Source of the DNA: Bacteroidota bacterium
GTDB taxonomy: Bacteria > Bacteroidota > Bacteroidia > Chitinophagales > Chitinophagaceae
DNA: 64,000 bases
Direction of reading: 5' to 3'
Assembly: GCA_018268035.1 (NCBI GenBank)
Contig: JAFDXI010000122.1
Span: 1 to 64,000 of the forward strand
Both the position numbers and the translations under genes were made by a program. Below, one piece after another: positions 19,146-29,078 of this stretch (position 1 is the first letter of the stretch; the number at the start of each line of letters is the position of its first letter). The notes below the pieces were generated by a model, which did no database searches, was not told the DNA's origin, and was given only the letters and a program-made list of their open reading frames with translations.

Positions 19146-19793
19146 CTATTGAAAATATTCCTGTACTGACTGCACAAAATGTGTGAAGGGGTTAAAGCCT
19201 GTGTGCAATGCATAACTCAAAACAATCACAAATGCCGCACCATATAAAGCTCCCCACAGGTGTGCTGAATGATTGATGTTGCCACCACCGCGTTTATCTA
19301 AGTATGCAGTGATGATTAAAAATAAAGGCCCGAAAATAAAACTCGGTATATCAAGGTTGGGCAGGAAAATAAAACCAATCCCACTTGTAGGGTCAACCAC
19401 TAAGTAAGCAAACATCACAGCCGATACAGCGCCGGATGCACCGAGGCTCCTGTAATTATAATTGTCCTTATTTTTTTTATAAGTAGGTATGAGGCACATG
19501 GCCAGTGAAGTTACATACATGATAACATATAACAGTTTTCCACCAGGGCCGAAGATGAATGAAAAAGCAGCTTCAATAGCATCGCCAAAAGAATACAGGC
19601 AAATCATATTAAAAGCAAGGTGGCCGATGTCTGCATGAATAAAGCCACAACTGAAAAAACGATACCATTCATTTTGATTAGCAACAGCAGGCGGATAAAA
19701 TATCAGTTTATCCATGATCGCTGCATTATTAAATGCTGTCAATGAAACTGCTACTGTGATAATAATGATGATAACGGTTATGCTGATGGTCAT
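19146..19793 (-). CDS. Rhomboid family intramembrane serine protease
   Basis: A 215-residue integral membrane protease with about six hydrophobic segments. The catalytic Ser is S120 in the GASGA motif and the catalytic His is most likely H178 in HSAHLWGALYG. The HADIGHLAFNMICLYSFG segment is the conserved helix 2 region with His and Asn that stabilise the oxyanion. It cleaves transmembrane substrates; the substrate here is unknown. It lies just upstream of rlmH on the same strand with a 46-bp gap on the far side, so the two could share a transcript. Confidence 0.9.
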   Translation of the reverse strand: MTISITVIIIIITVAVSLTAFNNAAIMDKLIFYPPAVANQNEWYRFFSCGFIHADIGHLAFNMICLYSFGDAIEAAFSFIFGPGGKLLYVIMYVTSLAMCLIPTYKKNKDNYNYRSLGASGAVSAVMFAYLVVDPTSGIGFIFLPNLDIPSFIFGPLFLIITAYLDKRGGGNINHSAHLWGALYGAAFVIVLSYALHTGFNPFTHFVQSVQEYFQ

Positions 19794-19839
19794 CTGTGAT
19801 TTTTATTTATAAATATTTACACCATTATTTAATTGCACT

Positions 19840-20313
19840 TTAAACATGATGATATTTTTCATTGCGCAAAATAGTGCAAGCCCGGTAAACCTGTTCTGCC
19901 AAAAGTAAACGAACAATCATGTGCGGAAAAACCAATTTTGAAAAACTCCAGGTAAAATTTGCACGTTGTTTAATTTCATCGCTCACCCCAAAAGCGCCAC
20001 CAATCAAAAAGATAATTGTCTTTACTCCAGTGTTGGCTTTCTGTTCAATAAACTTCGACAGTTCAACAGAACTCATTTGTTTCCCGGTTTCATCAAGCAA
20101 AACCAGGAAATCTTCTTTGTTGATTTTTTGTAATAATAATTTTCCTTCCTGTTGTTTCAATGTTATTTCAGATAATGATGCTGCATTTTTTAATGGTGGC
20201 ACCAGCAGCCATTCAGTTGGGTAATAATTATTGGTGCGTTTGGTAAAATCATCAATGGCATTTTTCAAAGTTGCATCATGTGATTTGCCAATATTAATAA
20301 ATTGAAATTTCAT
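19840..20313 (-). CDS. rlmH: 23S rRNA (pseudouridine1915-N3)-methyltransferase
   Basis: A 157-residue SPOUT methyltransferase that methylates pseudouridine 1915 in helix 69 of 23S rRNA. The SAM-binding knot is shown by IFLIGGAFGVSDEIK and by FPHMIVRLLLAEQVYRA, and the chain ends in the family's C-terminal KYHHV. The ATG at 20313 (MKFQFINIGKSHDATL) gives the usual 155-159 residue length; the longer frame to 20340 adds nine unlikely residues. Divergent from the EEP gene by about 45 bp. Confidence 0.95.
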   Translation of the reverse strand: MKFQFINIGKSHDATLKNAIDDFTKRTNNYYPTEWLLVPPLKNAASLSEITLKQQEGKLLLQKINKEDFLVLLDETGKQMSSVELSKFIEQKANTGVKTIIFLIGGAFGVSDEIKQRANFTWSFSKLVFPHMIVRLLLAEQVYRACTILRNEKYHHV

Positions 20314-20357
20314 ACTGCTTCGTTCAAAATTATATAACATTGCCTCAAAAAAAATTT

Positions 20358-21218
20358 ATGCGGACGCTGAAAATTATTTTATTAGTTTCATTGACAATGA
20401 CAGCCATGTTGAATGTAAATGCACAACCACCATTAAATGTGATGACATTTAACCTGCGATTGAATGTAGCCAGTGATAGTTTAAATGCATGGCCATACAG
20501 GAAAGACCTTGTTGCTTCGCAAATAAATTTTTTTGATGTACACATCCTGGGTGTGCAGGAAGCACTGTATGACCAGATGCTGGATATGCAGCATCTTTTA
20601 CCACGGTATAAAAGCGTTGGTGTGGGCCGTGAAGATGGTAAAACCAAAGGTGAATTCAGCGCTATTTTTTATGATACTGCCAGGTTGAAATGTTTGAAAG
20701 ATGAAACCTTCTGGTTGTCACAGACACCATCAGTAGCAGGTTCAATTGGATGGGATGCCGCATTGCCACGAATTGTAACCTGGTGTTATTTTGAAGATAA
20801 AATCACGCACAAAAAATTCTATGCTTTCAACACACATTTTGACCATCTTGGCAAAGTAGCAGGAGCAGAGAGCGCAAGACTATTATTGCAGCAAGTAAAA
20901 ACTATTGCCGGTAAATTACCGGTAATTGTAACCGGTGATTTTAATTCGGCTCCTTCAGATGAACCAATAAAAATTATTGTTGATACAAATAATCCCGACC
21001 ATCTTACAGATTCAAAATTTATATCACAACAGCCACACTATGGTCCTGATGGCACTTTCAATGCATTTGGCCCGAAAGAAGTGGATGACGACCCGATTGA
21101 TTATATTTTTATAAAAAATAATTGCAGGGTTTTAAAACATGGCACTATTTCGGAAAGTTGGAGGGGTAGGTTTTCTTCTGATCATTTCCCGGTGCTGGCA
21201 GAAATTATTATACCATAA
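20358..21218 (+). CDS. Secreted endonuclease/exonuclease/phosphatase family protein
   Basis: About 286 residues. The first ~22 (MRTLKIILLVSLTMTAMLNV, then NAQ) form a signal peptide. The EEP fold is shown by VMTFNLRLN near the start, VQEAL, NTHFDHLG, VTGDFNSAPSDEP and the C-terminal SDHFPVLAEI, covering the metal and catalytic residues. Such secreted members hydrolyse phosphodiesters or phosphomonoesters, often on nucleotides, lipids or inositol phosphates; the substrate cannot be told. ATG 20358 is chosen over a TTG at 20340 because it begins directly at the signal peptide. Confidence 0.9.
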   Translation: MRTLKIILLVSLTMTAMLNVNAQPPLNVMTFNLRLNVASDSLNAWPYRKDLVASQINFFDVHILGVQEALYDQMLDMQHLLPRYKSVGVGREDGKTKGEFSAIFYDTARLKCLKDETFWLSQTPSVAGSIGWDAALPRIVTWCYFEDKITHKKFYAFNTHFDHLGKVAGAESARLLLQQVKTIAGKLPVIVTGDFNSAPSDEPIKIIVDTNNPDHLTDSKFISQQPHYGPDGTFNAFGPKEVDDDPIDYIFIKNNCRVLKHGTISESWRGRFSSDHFPVLAEIIIP

Positions 21219-21273
21219 TTTGCAAATCTTTACACAACTACTAATTATGTGCAGGTAACTTTGTGTTATTGTG

Positions 21274-22167
21274 ATGAAACAATTATGTTTATGCTTCCTG
21301 TTACTATTTTTCGCAACATCATGTGAAAAGTCAATTAGTCTTTCACTGAAAGATGCTACTGCATTGACGGTTGTAGATGCCAGCATTGAAAGCGATGGAA
21401 CGCCGATAGTTGTGTTATCACATTCTTTGAATTATTTCAGCACTATATCTCCTGCAGAATTGTCGGCTTCATTTATACATAATGCTATCGTAACTGTAGG
21501 TGATAGTAGTAAAACCGTTCAACTAAAGGAATACAGTTATACCGACTCCACTGGATTTGCATTTTCATTTTATGGGGTTGATGTTGCCAATCCTGCTGAA
21601 ATGATTTTTGGCGCATTTAATACAACCTATCATTTAAAAATTCAGTTGGCGGACAGTTCAGTTTATACTGCTGAAACAACGATACCGGCTTTGCGAAAAA
21701 CCTGTGATTCATTATGGTGGGTTAAAGCGCCCAATAATCCTGATACCACGCGTTGTGTTTTATATGGATTGTTTGATGATCCTCCCGGCCTTGGCGATTA
21801 TGTGCGTTATTTCACCAGTGTCAACGGACAGTCATTCTATCCAGGCCTTACTTCAGCTTTTGATGACCAGATAACAGATGGCACCATTTACACCTTCCAG
21901 ATACCTAAAGGCTATAGTAAAAATGATTCTATAAAAATTAGCGACGAGGATTATGGTTTCTTTCACAGGGGTGATAGTGTTGTGTTTAAATTTTGTGATA
22001 TAGATAAAGCCACTTTTGATTTTTGGCGCACATGGGAATATGCTTATCAATCCAATGGCAATCCTTTTTCAAACCCGGTAAAGATTATCGGTAATATCAG
22101 CAATGGCGCCCTTGGCGCTTTTTGTGGTTATGCTTCCCAATATCTCTCGCTCAATATACCAAAGTGA
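21274..22167 (+). CDS. DUF4249-type lipoprotein
   Basis: About 297 residues. A lipoprotein signal peptide ends in the lipobox FATSC. The body (LTVVDASIESDGTPIVVLSHS, ATVxVGDSSKTVQL-like strands and YHLKIQLADSSVYTAETTIP) matches the DUF4249 family of Bacteroidota, which are usually encoded beside TonB-dependent receptors. No receptor gene is adjacent here, so its partner is not known. ATG 21274 is used; a GTG one codon earlier is also possible. Confidence 0.8.
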   Translation: MKQLCLCFLLLFFATSCEKSISLSLKDATALTVVDASIESDGTPIVVLSHSLNYFSTISPAELSASFIHNAIVTVGDSSKTVQLKEYSYTDSTGFAFSFYGVDVANPAEMIFGAFNTTYHLKIQLADSSVYTAETTIPALRKTCDSLWWVKAPNNPDTTRCVLYGLFDDPPGLGDYVRYFTSVNGQSFYPGLTSAFDDQITDGTIYTFQIPKGYSKNDSIKISDEDYGFFHRGDSVVFKFCDIDKATFDFWRTWEYAYQSNGNPFSNPVKIIGNISNGALGAFCGYASQYLSLNIPK

Positions 22168-22333
22168 TTTTTACACCTGCGTTTACTATTTTTGCAACCC
22201 ATTATTGGCAAGCCAATAATTTGTTAGATTATTATGTTACCAGCTTTTGCACATTGTGGCGTCATCGTTGTGTCACTCCCTTGTACTGAAGTTTTTCATG
22301 GCGGCATAATTCATCCGGTATAAAAAATTCATT

Positions 22334-23290
22334 ATGGAAAATAAAGAGACAGAAAAAGTACATTGTTTGATTATAGGTTCTGGCCCTGCAGGTTATACAG
22401 CAGCAATTTATGCAGCACGTGCCAATGTGAAACCGGTTTTGTACCAGGGCATTCAACCCGGTGGCCAGTTGACAATTACAACAGAAGTGGAAAATTATCC
22501 CGGTTATGCAGATGGAGTGCAAGGTCCTGAAATGATGGTTGATTTTGAGAAACAGGCAAAGCGTATGGGTGCAGATATCAGGTTTGGGTTAGCAACAAAA
22601 GTTGATTTCACCGGGCCTGTTCATAAAGTCTGGATTGATGATGAAAAAATCATTGAAGCTGATGCTGTCATCATTGCAACAGGTGCCTCTGCCAAATGGC
22701 TCAACCTGGAAAGTGAACAAAGATTGAATGGTTATGGTGTGAGTGCCTGCGCTGTGTGTGATGGTTTTTTCTTCCGTAACAAAGAAGTGGCTATTGTGGG
22801 TGCAGGTGATACAGCCTGTGAAGAAGCATTGTATCTATCCAAACTTTGTACTACTGTGCACATGTTGGTACGCAAAGATGAAAACGGTATGCGCGCCAGT
22901 AAGGTGATGCAGGAAAGAGTAAAAAATACTGCCAACATAAAAGTTTATTGGAATACTGAGACAGTTGAAGTGTTGGGCGAAAATAAAGTGGATGCAGTAA
23001 AAGTAAGAAATACAAAAACCAATGAAGAACAAACCATACCTGTGAGCGCTTTCTTTGTAGCAATAGGACATGAACCCAACAGCCAGGTTTTTAAAGGATG
23101 GCTGGATATGGATGAAGCAGGATATATTAAAACCATACCCGGTACATCAAAGACAAATATCAAAGGTGTGTTTGCGGCAGGTGATGTGCAGGATAAAATT
23201 TACAGGCAGGCAGTTACTGCAGCAGGCAGCGGTTGCATGGCAGCATTGGATGCTGAAAGGTATTTGGGAGAGTTGAGTACCGCTCTTTAA
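22334..23290 (+). CDS. trxB: Thioredoxin-disulfide reductase
   Basis: A 318-residue flavoprotein that uses NADPH to reduce thioredoxin. The FAD motif GSGPAG is at residues 15-20, the redox-active pair is C139/C142 (CAVCDG), the NADPH site is GAGDTACEEA, and the second FAD motif is FAAGDVQDK near the C terminus. Standard length and organisation for a low-molecular-weight TrxB. It is convergent with porX with four bases between the stops. Confidence 0.96.
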   Translation: MENKETEKVHCLIIGSGPAGYTAAIYAARANVKPVLYQGIQPGGQLTITTEVENYPGYADGVQGPEMMVDFEKQAKRMGADIRFGLATKVDFTGPVHKVWIDDEKIIEADAVIIATGASAKWLNLESEQRLNGYGVSACAVCDGFFFRNKEVAIVGAGDTACEEALYLSKLCTTVHMLVRKDENGMRASKVMQERVKNTANIKVYWNTETVEVLGENKVDAVKVRNTKTNEEQTIPVSAFFVAIGHEPNSQVFKGWLDMDEAGYIKTIPGTSKTNIKGVFAAGDVQDKIYRQAVTAAGSGCMAALDAERYLGELSTAL

Positions 23291-23294
23291 AAAT

Positions 23295-24848
23295 TTATTT
23301 ACTACTCATCTTTACAAATGGAATAATCATTTCTTCCATACTCACACCACCGTGCTGAAATGTGTTGCGATAATAGTTTACATAATAGTTATAGTTGTTG
23401 GGATAACACAGGTAATTGTTTTCTCTTGCAAAAATGTAAGATGAATTTACGTTGGGCACTGGCAGGCCTGCTAACCGGGGATCCCTGAATGCTAAAACAT
23501 CTTTGGTTTCGTAATTCAGATTGCGGCCATGTTTATACCTCAGGTTGGCAGTAGTTTGTTTATCACCGATTACTTTACAGGGGTTGTTTACCCGAACACT
23601 GCCATGATCTGTTGCTAAAACAATATTTATTTTCTTGTCTGCAATCTTTTTCAATGCCTGGTGCAATGGGCTATGTTCAAACCAACTTCTTGTGATACTT
23701 CGATAACTGATTTCATCACCGGCTAATTCTTTTAATACTTCCATTTCTGTGCGGGCATGACTCATCATATCTACAAAATTATAAACGATTACATTCAGGT
23801 CGTTTGTTAACAGGTTATGGATATTATTGACAAGTTGTTGCCCATCGTTGTGATTTAAAACTTTTGTATAACTGAATTTGATATCGTCTCTTTTCAGTCG
23901 TTTTAATTGAGCTTTTAGAAATTCTTCTTCATGCAGATTCTTGCTACCTTCATCATCATCATTTTTCCAGAGACCTGGAAAATTTTTTTCAATGTCAATT
24001 GGGAGTAAGCCTGAGAAAATAGCATTCCGGCTATATTGTGTGGCTGTAGGTAAGATGCTGTAAAAACTTTCTTCTTCATTTACCCTGAAGCTCTCTGCAA
24101 AAATTGGTTGGATTGCTTTCCACTGATCAAACCTTAAATTATCTATCAAAACAAAAAATGAAGGCACACCCTTTTCCACTTGTGGTAAGATTTTATTTTT
24201 GAATAATGTATGGCTCATTATAGGTGCATCATTATTTTTTGGGTTTAGCCAGTTCGCATAATTTTTACTGATGTATTTAAAAAATTCAGTGTTGGCTTCC
24301 TGCTTTTGTGTTTGAAAAACTTCCTGCATTTCGGGGCTGTTACTTTTTTCCATTTCCAGTTCCCAAAACACAAGTTTTTTATAAATCTCCATCCATTCGT
24401 TGTAATCAGGATTACTGTTTAGCGCCATAAACAGATTGCGAAACTGTTGCTGATAAGCCGATGTAGTTTTTTCTGCAACCAGCCTTTTATTATCAATAAT
24501 TTTTTTAAGACAGAGTAATACCTGGTTGGGGTTTACAGGTTTTATAAGATAATCTGTAATCTGGCTTCCGATAGCATCATCCATCAAATTTTCTGTTTCA
24601 TTTTTTGTAATCATCACAACAGGGATGTTGCTTACCTCTTTAATCTTTTGTAAAGTTTCCAAACCGGTTATGCCAGGCATAGTTTCATCGAGCAGTACAA
24701 TATCAAGCTGGTTGTCTTTTACAAAATCAACCGCATCAAAACCATTGGTAAGGGTGTGTACTTCATAACCCTTATTTTCCAAAAATATTTTCTGCGATTG
24801 CAGGTTTTCTATTTCATCATCTACCCAAAGTATTGTTGCTACTGCCAT
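23295..24848 (-). CDS. porX: PorX-type response regulator with PglZ domain
   Basis: A 517-residue protein of two parts. The receiver domain (residues 1-125) has the acidic pair D10/D11, phosphoacceptor D54 in VLLDETMPG and K103 in DYLIKPVNP. The rest is a PglZ/alkaline-phosphatase-superfamily domain, with VLIDNLRFDQWKAI and, near residue 415, VLATDHGSVRV as metal-site motifs. This architecture is that of PorX, which together with the kinase PorY controls the type IX secretion system and has been reported to hydrolyse oligonucleotide signals. Two T9SS cargo proteins are encoded in the same window. porY is not present here. Confidence 0.93.
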   Translation of the reverse strand: MAVATILWVDDEIENLQSQKIFLENKGYEVHTLTNGFDAVDFVKDNQLDIVLLDETMPGITGLETLQKIKEVSNIPVVMITKNETENLMDDAIGSQITDYLIKPVNPNQVLLCLKKIIDNKRLVAEKTTSAYQQQFRNLFMALNSNPDYNEWMEIYKKLVFWELEMEKSNSPEMQEVFQTQKQEANTEFFKYISKNYANWLNPKNNDAPIMSHTLFKNKILPQVEKGVPSFFVLIDNLRFDQWKAIQPIFAESFRVNEEESFYSILPTATQYSRNAIFSGLLPIDIEKNFPGLWKNDDDEGSKNLHEEEFLKAQLKRLKRDDIKFSYTKVLNHNDGQQLVNNIHNLLTNDLNVIVYNFVDMMSHARTEMEVLKELAGDEISYRSITRSWFEHSPLHQALKKIADKKINIVLATDHGSVRVNNPCKVIGDKQTTANLRYKHGRNLNYETKDVLAFRDPRLAGLPVPNVNSSYIFARENNYLCYPNNYNYYVNYYRNTFQHGGVSMEEMIIPFVKMSSK

Positions 24849-24997
24849 AAACTAAAATTTTTTGTGTTGCCTGTAGTTCAACACGATTACAAAAACATCA
24901 TCTTTGTAATGAACAGAGTTTGTAAAATTATCTTTTAAAATTCCGTGGTTACATAGCTAAATGTTATTAATCATTGATTTAACAAAGCCTCAACACA

Positions 24998-26215
24998 ATG
25001 TCATCTTACCCAAGAAAAATTATTAATGACCCAATTTACGGGTTCATAACTATTGATGAACCATTGTTGTTTCAAATTATCAATCATCCCTGGTATCAAA
25101 GGTTGCGCCGAATATACCAGATGGCAATGGCGCAAATGGTATATCCGGGTGCTGTTCACACAAGGTTACATCACTCTCTCGGCGCCTATCATTTAATTTG
25201 TCTTGCATTGAATGAATTAAAAGCGAAAGGTATTGAGATTACTCCTGCCGAATGTACTGCTGCAAAAGCTGCAATATTATTACATGATATAGGCCATGGC
25301 CCATTTTCTCATGCATTGGAACATGTGTTGGTACCGGGTGTACATCATGAATCTTTGGGTTTGCAGATCATGCAAAATTTGGACGAAGAATTTGATGGTA
25401 AACTTGAAACAGCAATATCTATTTTCACTAATCAATATTCAAAACTTTACCTGCATCAGCTTATTAGTGGTCAGTTGGATGTTGACAGGATGGATTACCT
25501 GACCAGGGATAGTTTTTTTACAGGTGTGAGTGAAGGTGTTATAGGTTATGATCGTATTTTAAAAATGCTAACCGTGTATGAAGGCCAGTTGATGGTAGAA
25601 GAAAAAGGTATTTACAGTGTTGAAAAATTTCTAGTAGCCAGAAGGCAGATGTACTGGCAGGTATATTTGCATAAAACTGTATTGGCAGCAGAAAAAATGA
25701 TTGTTAAAATTATCGAACGGGCAAGAGAAATTTATGCTCTAAATAACGATTTAAAACTCAATGCAACGCTTGATTATTTTTTTAAAGAATATTATGATAT
25801 GAATGATGAAGCGCTGTACAATTTTTGCCTGTTAGACGACTATGATGTGATGTTTGCCATAAAAAAATGGAGTAATCATCAAGATATAGTTCTTTCCACT
25901 TTATGTACAGCTTTGCTAAACAGAAAATTGTATAAATGCAAGTTGCAGACACATGCATTTGATGAAAATGAAGTGGATGAAAAACGAAGACAATTGGCAA
26001 TGAAAATGAATATTTCACAGGAAGAAGCAGGTTATTTTGTTTTTACCGGAGAAGCGATGAACACAACATACACATTGAAAGATGAAAGGATTAACATTAT
26101 TTCAAAATCCGGGATTTTTACAGATATATCGCAGGTGGATGACCCGTTGATACATAAAACGCTTTCTATGCCTGTTAAAAAATTTTACATTTGTCAATTC
26201 GTTTACTCTGCTTAA
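24998..26215 (+). CDS. HD domain phosphohydrolase (dNTPase-like)
   Basis: A 405-residue HD-superfamily protein. The metal-binding set is visible: H58 or H59 in HTRLHHSLGAYHL, the HD pair H96-D97 in LLHDIGHGPFSH, and the distal Asp in DVDRMDYLTRDS. The overall form resembles SAMHD1/dGTPase-like HD proteins, found next to lpxD in many Bacteroidota. The substrate may be a nucleotide but is not known. It is about 40 bp upstream of lpxD on the same strand and is probably the first gene of that operon. Confidence 0.88.
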   Translation: MSSYPRKIINDPIYGFITIDEPLLFQIINHPWYQRLRRIYQMAMAQMVYPGAVHTRLHHSLGAYHLICLALNELKAKGIEITPAECTAAKAAILLHDIGHGPFSHALEHVLVPGVHHESLGLQIMQNLDEEFDGKLETAISIFTNQYSKLYLHQLISGQLDVDRMDYLTRDSFFTGVSEGVIGYDRILKMLTVYEGQLMVEEKGIYSVEKFLVARRQMYWQVYLHKTVLAAEKMIVKIIERAREIYALNNDLKLNATLDYFFKEYYDMNDEALYNFCLLDDYDVMFAIKKWSNHQDIVLSTLCTALLNRKLYKCKLQTHAFDENEVDEKRRQLAMKMNISQEEAGYFVFTGEAMNTTYTLKDERINIISKSGIFTDISQVDDPLIHKTLSMPVKKFYICQFVYSA

Positions 26216-26255
26216 AAAATTTTCCGGATTTCCGGGTCAATAAAAATTATATAGT

Positions 26256-27308
26256 ATGAAGATCAATGCAGCCAGCATTGCGAGACTTATCAACGGAAAA
26301 ATTGAAGGCGATATTGCTGTTGAAGTAAGTTCCTTTGGAAAAATTGAAGAAGCCGGACATGAGCAACTGGCATTTCTGGCAAATCTGAAGTATGAAGATT
26401 ATTTATATACCACGAAAGCTTCTATCGTGATAATAAATGATTCGCTTGAGTTGAAAGAACCTGTTAAGGCAACACTTATTCGTGTACCTGATGCATACAG
26501 TGCTTTTGCGGGTTTATTGCAGCAATATCAGGCTATGATACAAGATCAGATTTCAGGAATACAGCAGCCGAGTTATATCAGTAGTTCTGCAAAGCTTGGG
26601 ACGGGCATTTTCGTTGGCGCATTTACTTATATTGGAGAAAATGCAGTTATTGGTAATAATGTCAAACTACATCCGGGTGTTTATATTGGCAATAATGTGA
26701 AAGTGGGTGATAACACTATCTTACATCCAGGTGTAAAAATATATTTTGGTTGTGTTGTAGGAAACAACGTTACCATTCATGCAGGTACAGTCATTGGTGG
26801 TGATGGATTTGGCTTTGCACCACAAGGTGATGGCCTTTATCAAAAAGTGCCGCAGATAGGAAATGTGGTAATAGAAGATAATGTAGAAATAGGTTGCAAT
26901 ACCACAATTGACAGAGCTACTGTTGGATCTACCATTATTCATTCCGGTACAAAACTCGATAACCTGATTCAGATTGCGCATAATGTGGAAATTGGTTGTA
27001 ACACAGTAATTGCTGCACAGGCTGGTGTGAGCGGCAGCACTAAAGTTGGGAATAATTCGATGATTGGTGGGCAGGTCGGTATTGTAGGGCATTTACAGAT
27101 TGAAGAAGGCACTAAAATAAATGCACAAAGCGGTGTCACAAAATCTGTTAAACAAAAGAATACTGCTATTACAGGCTCACCGGCTTATGATTATACCAGC
27201 GCTCTAAGGAGTCAGGCCATAGCTCGTAACCTTCCTCAAATGGAAAAACGAATTGCTGAATTGGAAAAATTGGTACAACAACTTTTACAGGAAAGAGTAG
27301 GAATATAA
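26256..27308 (+). CDS. lpxD: UDP-3-O-(3-hydroxyacyl)glucosamine N-acyltransferase
   Basis: A 350-residue left-handed beta-helix acyltransferase that adds the N-linked acyl chain to UDP-3-O-acylglucosamine in lipid A synthesis. An N-terminal uridine-binding domain (LxD) precedes hexapeptide repeats such as IGNNVKLHPGVYIGNNV; the catalytic His lies in NLIQIAHNVEIG, and DGFGFAPQGDGLY is the conserved loop. The C-terminal helix (RIAELEKLVQQLLQ) fits the family. It heads the lipid A block. Confidence 0.96.
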   Translation: MKINAASIARLINGKIEGDIAVEVSSFGKIEEAGHEQLAFLANLKYEDYLYTTKASIVIINDSLELKEPVKATLIRVPDAYSAFAGLLQQYQAMIQDQISGIQQPSYISSSAKLGTGIFVGAFTYIGENAVIGNNVKLHPGVYIGNNVKVGDNTILHPGVKIYFGCVVGNNVTIHAGTVIGGDGFGFAPQGDGLYQKVPQIGNVVIEDNVEIGCNTTIDRATVGSTIIHSGTKLDNLIQIAHNVEIGCNTVIAAQAGVSGSTKVGNNSMIGGQVGIVGHLQIEEGTKINAQSGVTKSVKQKNTAITGSPAYDYTSALRSQAIARNLPQMEKRIAELEKLVQQLLQERVGI

Positions 27309-27587
27309 TGGCTGCATTATTTTTTAAAAATCTGTTGTTACTGAAGTGTTAACATATACCTTATAGACATGAAATTATTCTGATTATCAGTATCCTGATC
27401 CAATTTTCACAATCCTTGTTTTATAATACCAGTACCTTTGCACGCCAAATTATTAAAGGGAGCATGGTTATGAATAGTGATGGTGAATAGAGGAAATTCA
27501 ATTTGCATTGAGGAGAAAGGATTTCAAACTATATTGTATCAAAAGAGATTAATAATTTTTGAAGTTTCACCAAAAAATAATTAGAAA

Positions 27588-28994
27588 ATGGAAGTGAATT
27601 TTAATCCGGATAAACAGCATACTTTGGCAAAAGCAGTCAGTATAAGTGGCACAGGTTTGCACACTGGAGTCATGGTGGATATGAAGCTTAATCCTGCAAA
27701 TCCGGGTTTTGGTATTCAGTTTCAGCGTACCGATATTGCCGGTTCGCATCTTATAAAAGCAGATTGTGAACTGGTTACTGATACCAGCCGCGGCACCACT
27801 TTACAGGTGGGTGATGCAAAAGTGAGCACTGTGGAACACATCCTTGCAGCACTTACAGGTATGGGTATTGATAATGTGCTGATTGAAGTAAATGGCCCGG
27901 AAATACCAATTATTGATGGTAGCTCTATGCCTTTTACAGATCTTATTGTAAAAACCGGTATCATAGAACAAGAAGCAGCAAAAGCCTGGTACAGCCTGGA
28001 TGAAAATATTTATTATTATGATGAACATAAACGGGTTGAGATGACAGCGCTTCCATCCACCTCTTATCAAATCACAACACTGATAGATTTTAATAGCCCT
28101 GTTTTGGGAACCCAACATGCAGGTTTAAAAAATATCCGTGATTTCAAAACTGAAATTGCACCCTGTCGTACATTCTGTTTTTTACATGAATTGGAAATGT
28201 TGCTTGATAATAACTTGATTAAAGGAGGTGATGTAAACAATGCTATTGTGGTAGTGGACAAACCGGTTGATACTAAAGAAATGAACCGGTTGAAAAAAGT
28301 TTTTAAAAGAGAAAATATAGAGGTTAAAAGCGAGGGCTATCTGAATAATCTTGAATTACGTTTTCCCAATGAACCGGCAAGACATAAATTGCTTGATGTG
28401 GTGGGCGATTTGACGCTGATTGGTTATCCTATCAAGGCAAGGATTATTGCCAACAGACCTGGCCACAGCACCAATGTAGAATTTGCTAAAAAAATCAAAC
28501 AATACATTAAGAAAAATAAACATCTCAAAGATGTGCCAGTGTATGATCCTGCACAACCTCCGGTTTTTGGATTTGATTATATTGAAAAGACATTACCTCA
28601 CCGTTTCCCATTTTTATTGGTAGATAAAATTATTGAGCTAAGTGACAATCATATAATTGGTATAAAAAACGTTACATTTAACGAATGGTTTTTTCAGGGC
28701 CATTTTCCCAGTAATCCCGTTATGCCGGGAGTACTACAGGTAGAAGCCCTGGCACAAACGGGTGGCATTTTATGTATCAATTTAATGCCTGAGGGTAAGT
28801 ATGACACCTATTTTGTTAAGATTAACAACTGCAAGTTCAAGCAAAAAGTAGTGCCTGGGGACACGATGATTCTGAAAATGGAGCTGAATGGTCCAATCCG
28901 CCGCGGTCTTTGTGATATGAAAGGCACTGTATATGTAGGTGGCAAAGTGGCTACAGAAGCAGACCTTGTTGCACAACTTGTAAAAGTAGGATGA
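27588..28994 (+). CDS. lpxC-fabZ: Bifunctional UDP-3-O-acyl-GlcNAc deacetylase / 3-hydroxyacyl-ACP dehydratase
   Basis: A 468-residue fusion found throughout Bacteroidota. Residues 1 to about 310 are LpxC, the zinc deacetylase of the first committed lipid A step, with the zinc His in STVEHILAALTGMG and the RPGHSTNVEFAKK motif. From about residue 320 comes FabZ, with LPHRFPFLLVDKI, the catalytic His in GHFPSNPVMPGV and Glu in EALAQTGG. The 279-bp gap after lpxD is long for an operon and could hold an internal promoter; a TACCTTTG at 27433-27440 lacks a well-spaced TTG. Confidence 0.97.
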   Translation: MEVNFNPDKQHTLAKAVSISGTGLHTGVMVDMKLNPANPGFGIQFQRTDIAGSHLIKADCELVTDTSRGTTLQVGDAKVSTVEHILAALTGMGIDNVLIEVNGPEIPIIDGSSMPFTDLIVKTGIIEQEAAKAWYSLDENIYYYDEHKRVEMTALPSTSYQITTLIDFNSPVLGTQHAGLKNIRDFKTEIAPCRTFCFLHELEMLLDNNLIKGGDVNNAIVVVDKPVDTKEMNRLKKVFKRENIEVKSEGYLNNLELRFPNEPARHKLLDVVGDLTLIGYPIKARIIANRPGHSTNVEFAKKIKQYIKKNKHLKDVPVYDPAQPPVFGFDYIEKTLPHRFPFLLVDKIIELSDNHIIGIKNVTFNEWFFQGHFPSNPVMPGVLQVEALAQTGGILCINLMPEGKYDTYFVKINNCKFKQKVVPGDTMILKMELNGPIRRGLCDMKGTVYVGGKVATEADLVAQLVKVG

Positions 28995-29078
28995 TGTTTA
29001 GCAGAATATTAATATGAAGAATTAACTTTGTCGCGTTTTTTAAAAAAACAAGATCCTGCGATAATCAAGCAGATACAC

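Noticed and set aside
23295-24848. PglZ domain as a sign of a BREX or other phage defence island
   Set aside because: The PglZ part is fused to a receiver domain in the exact PorX arrangement, and no brx, methyltransferase or nuclease genes are near.
27433-27440. TACCTTTG before lpxC-fabZ as an internal promoter
   Set aside because: The nearest TTG is only 14 bp away, shorter than the usual spacing; left as a possibility only.
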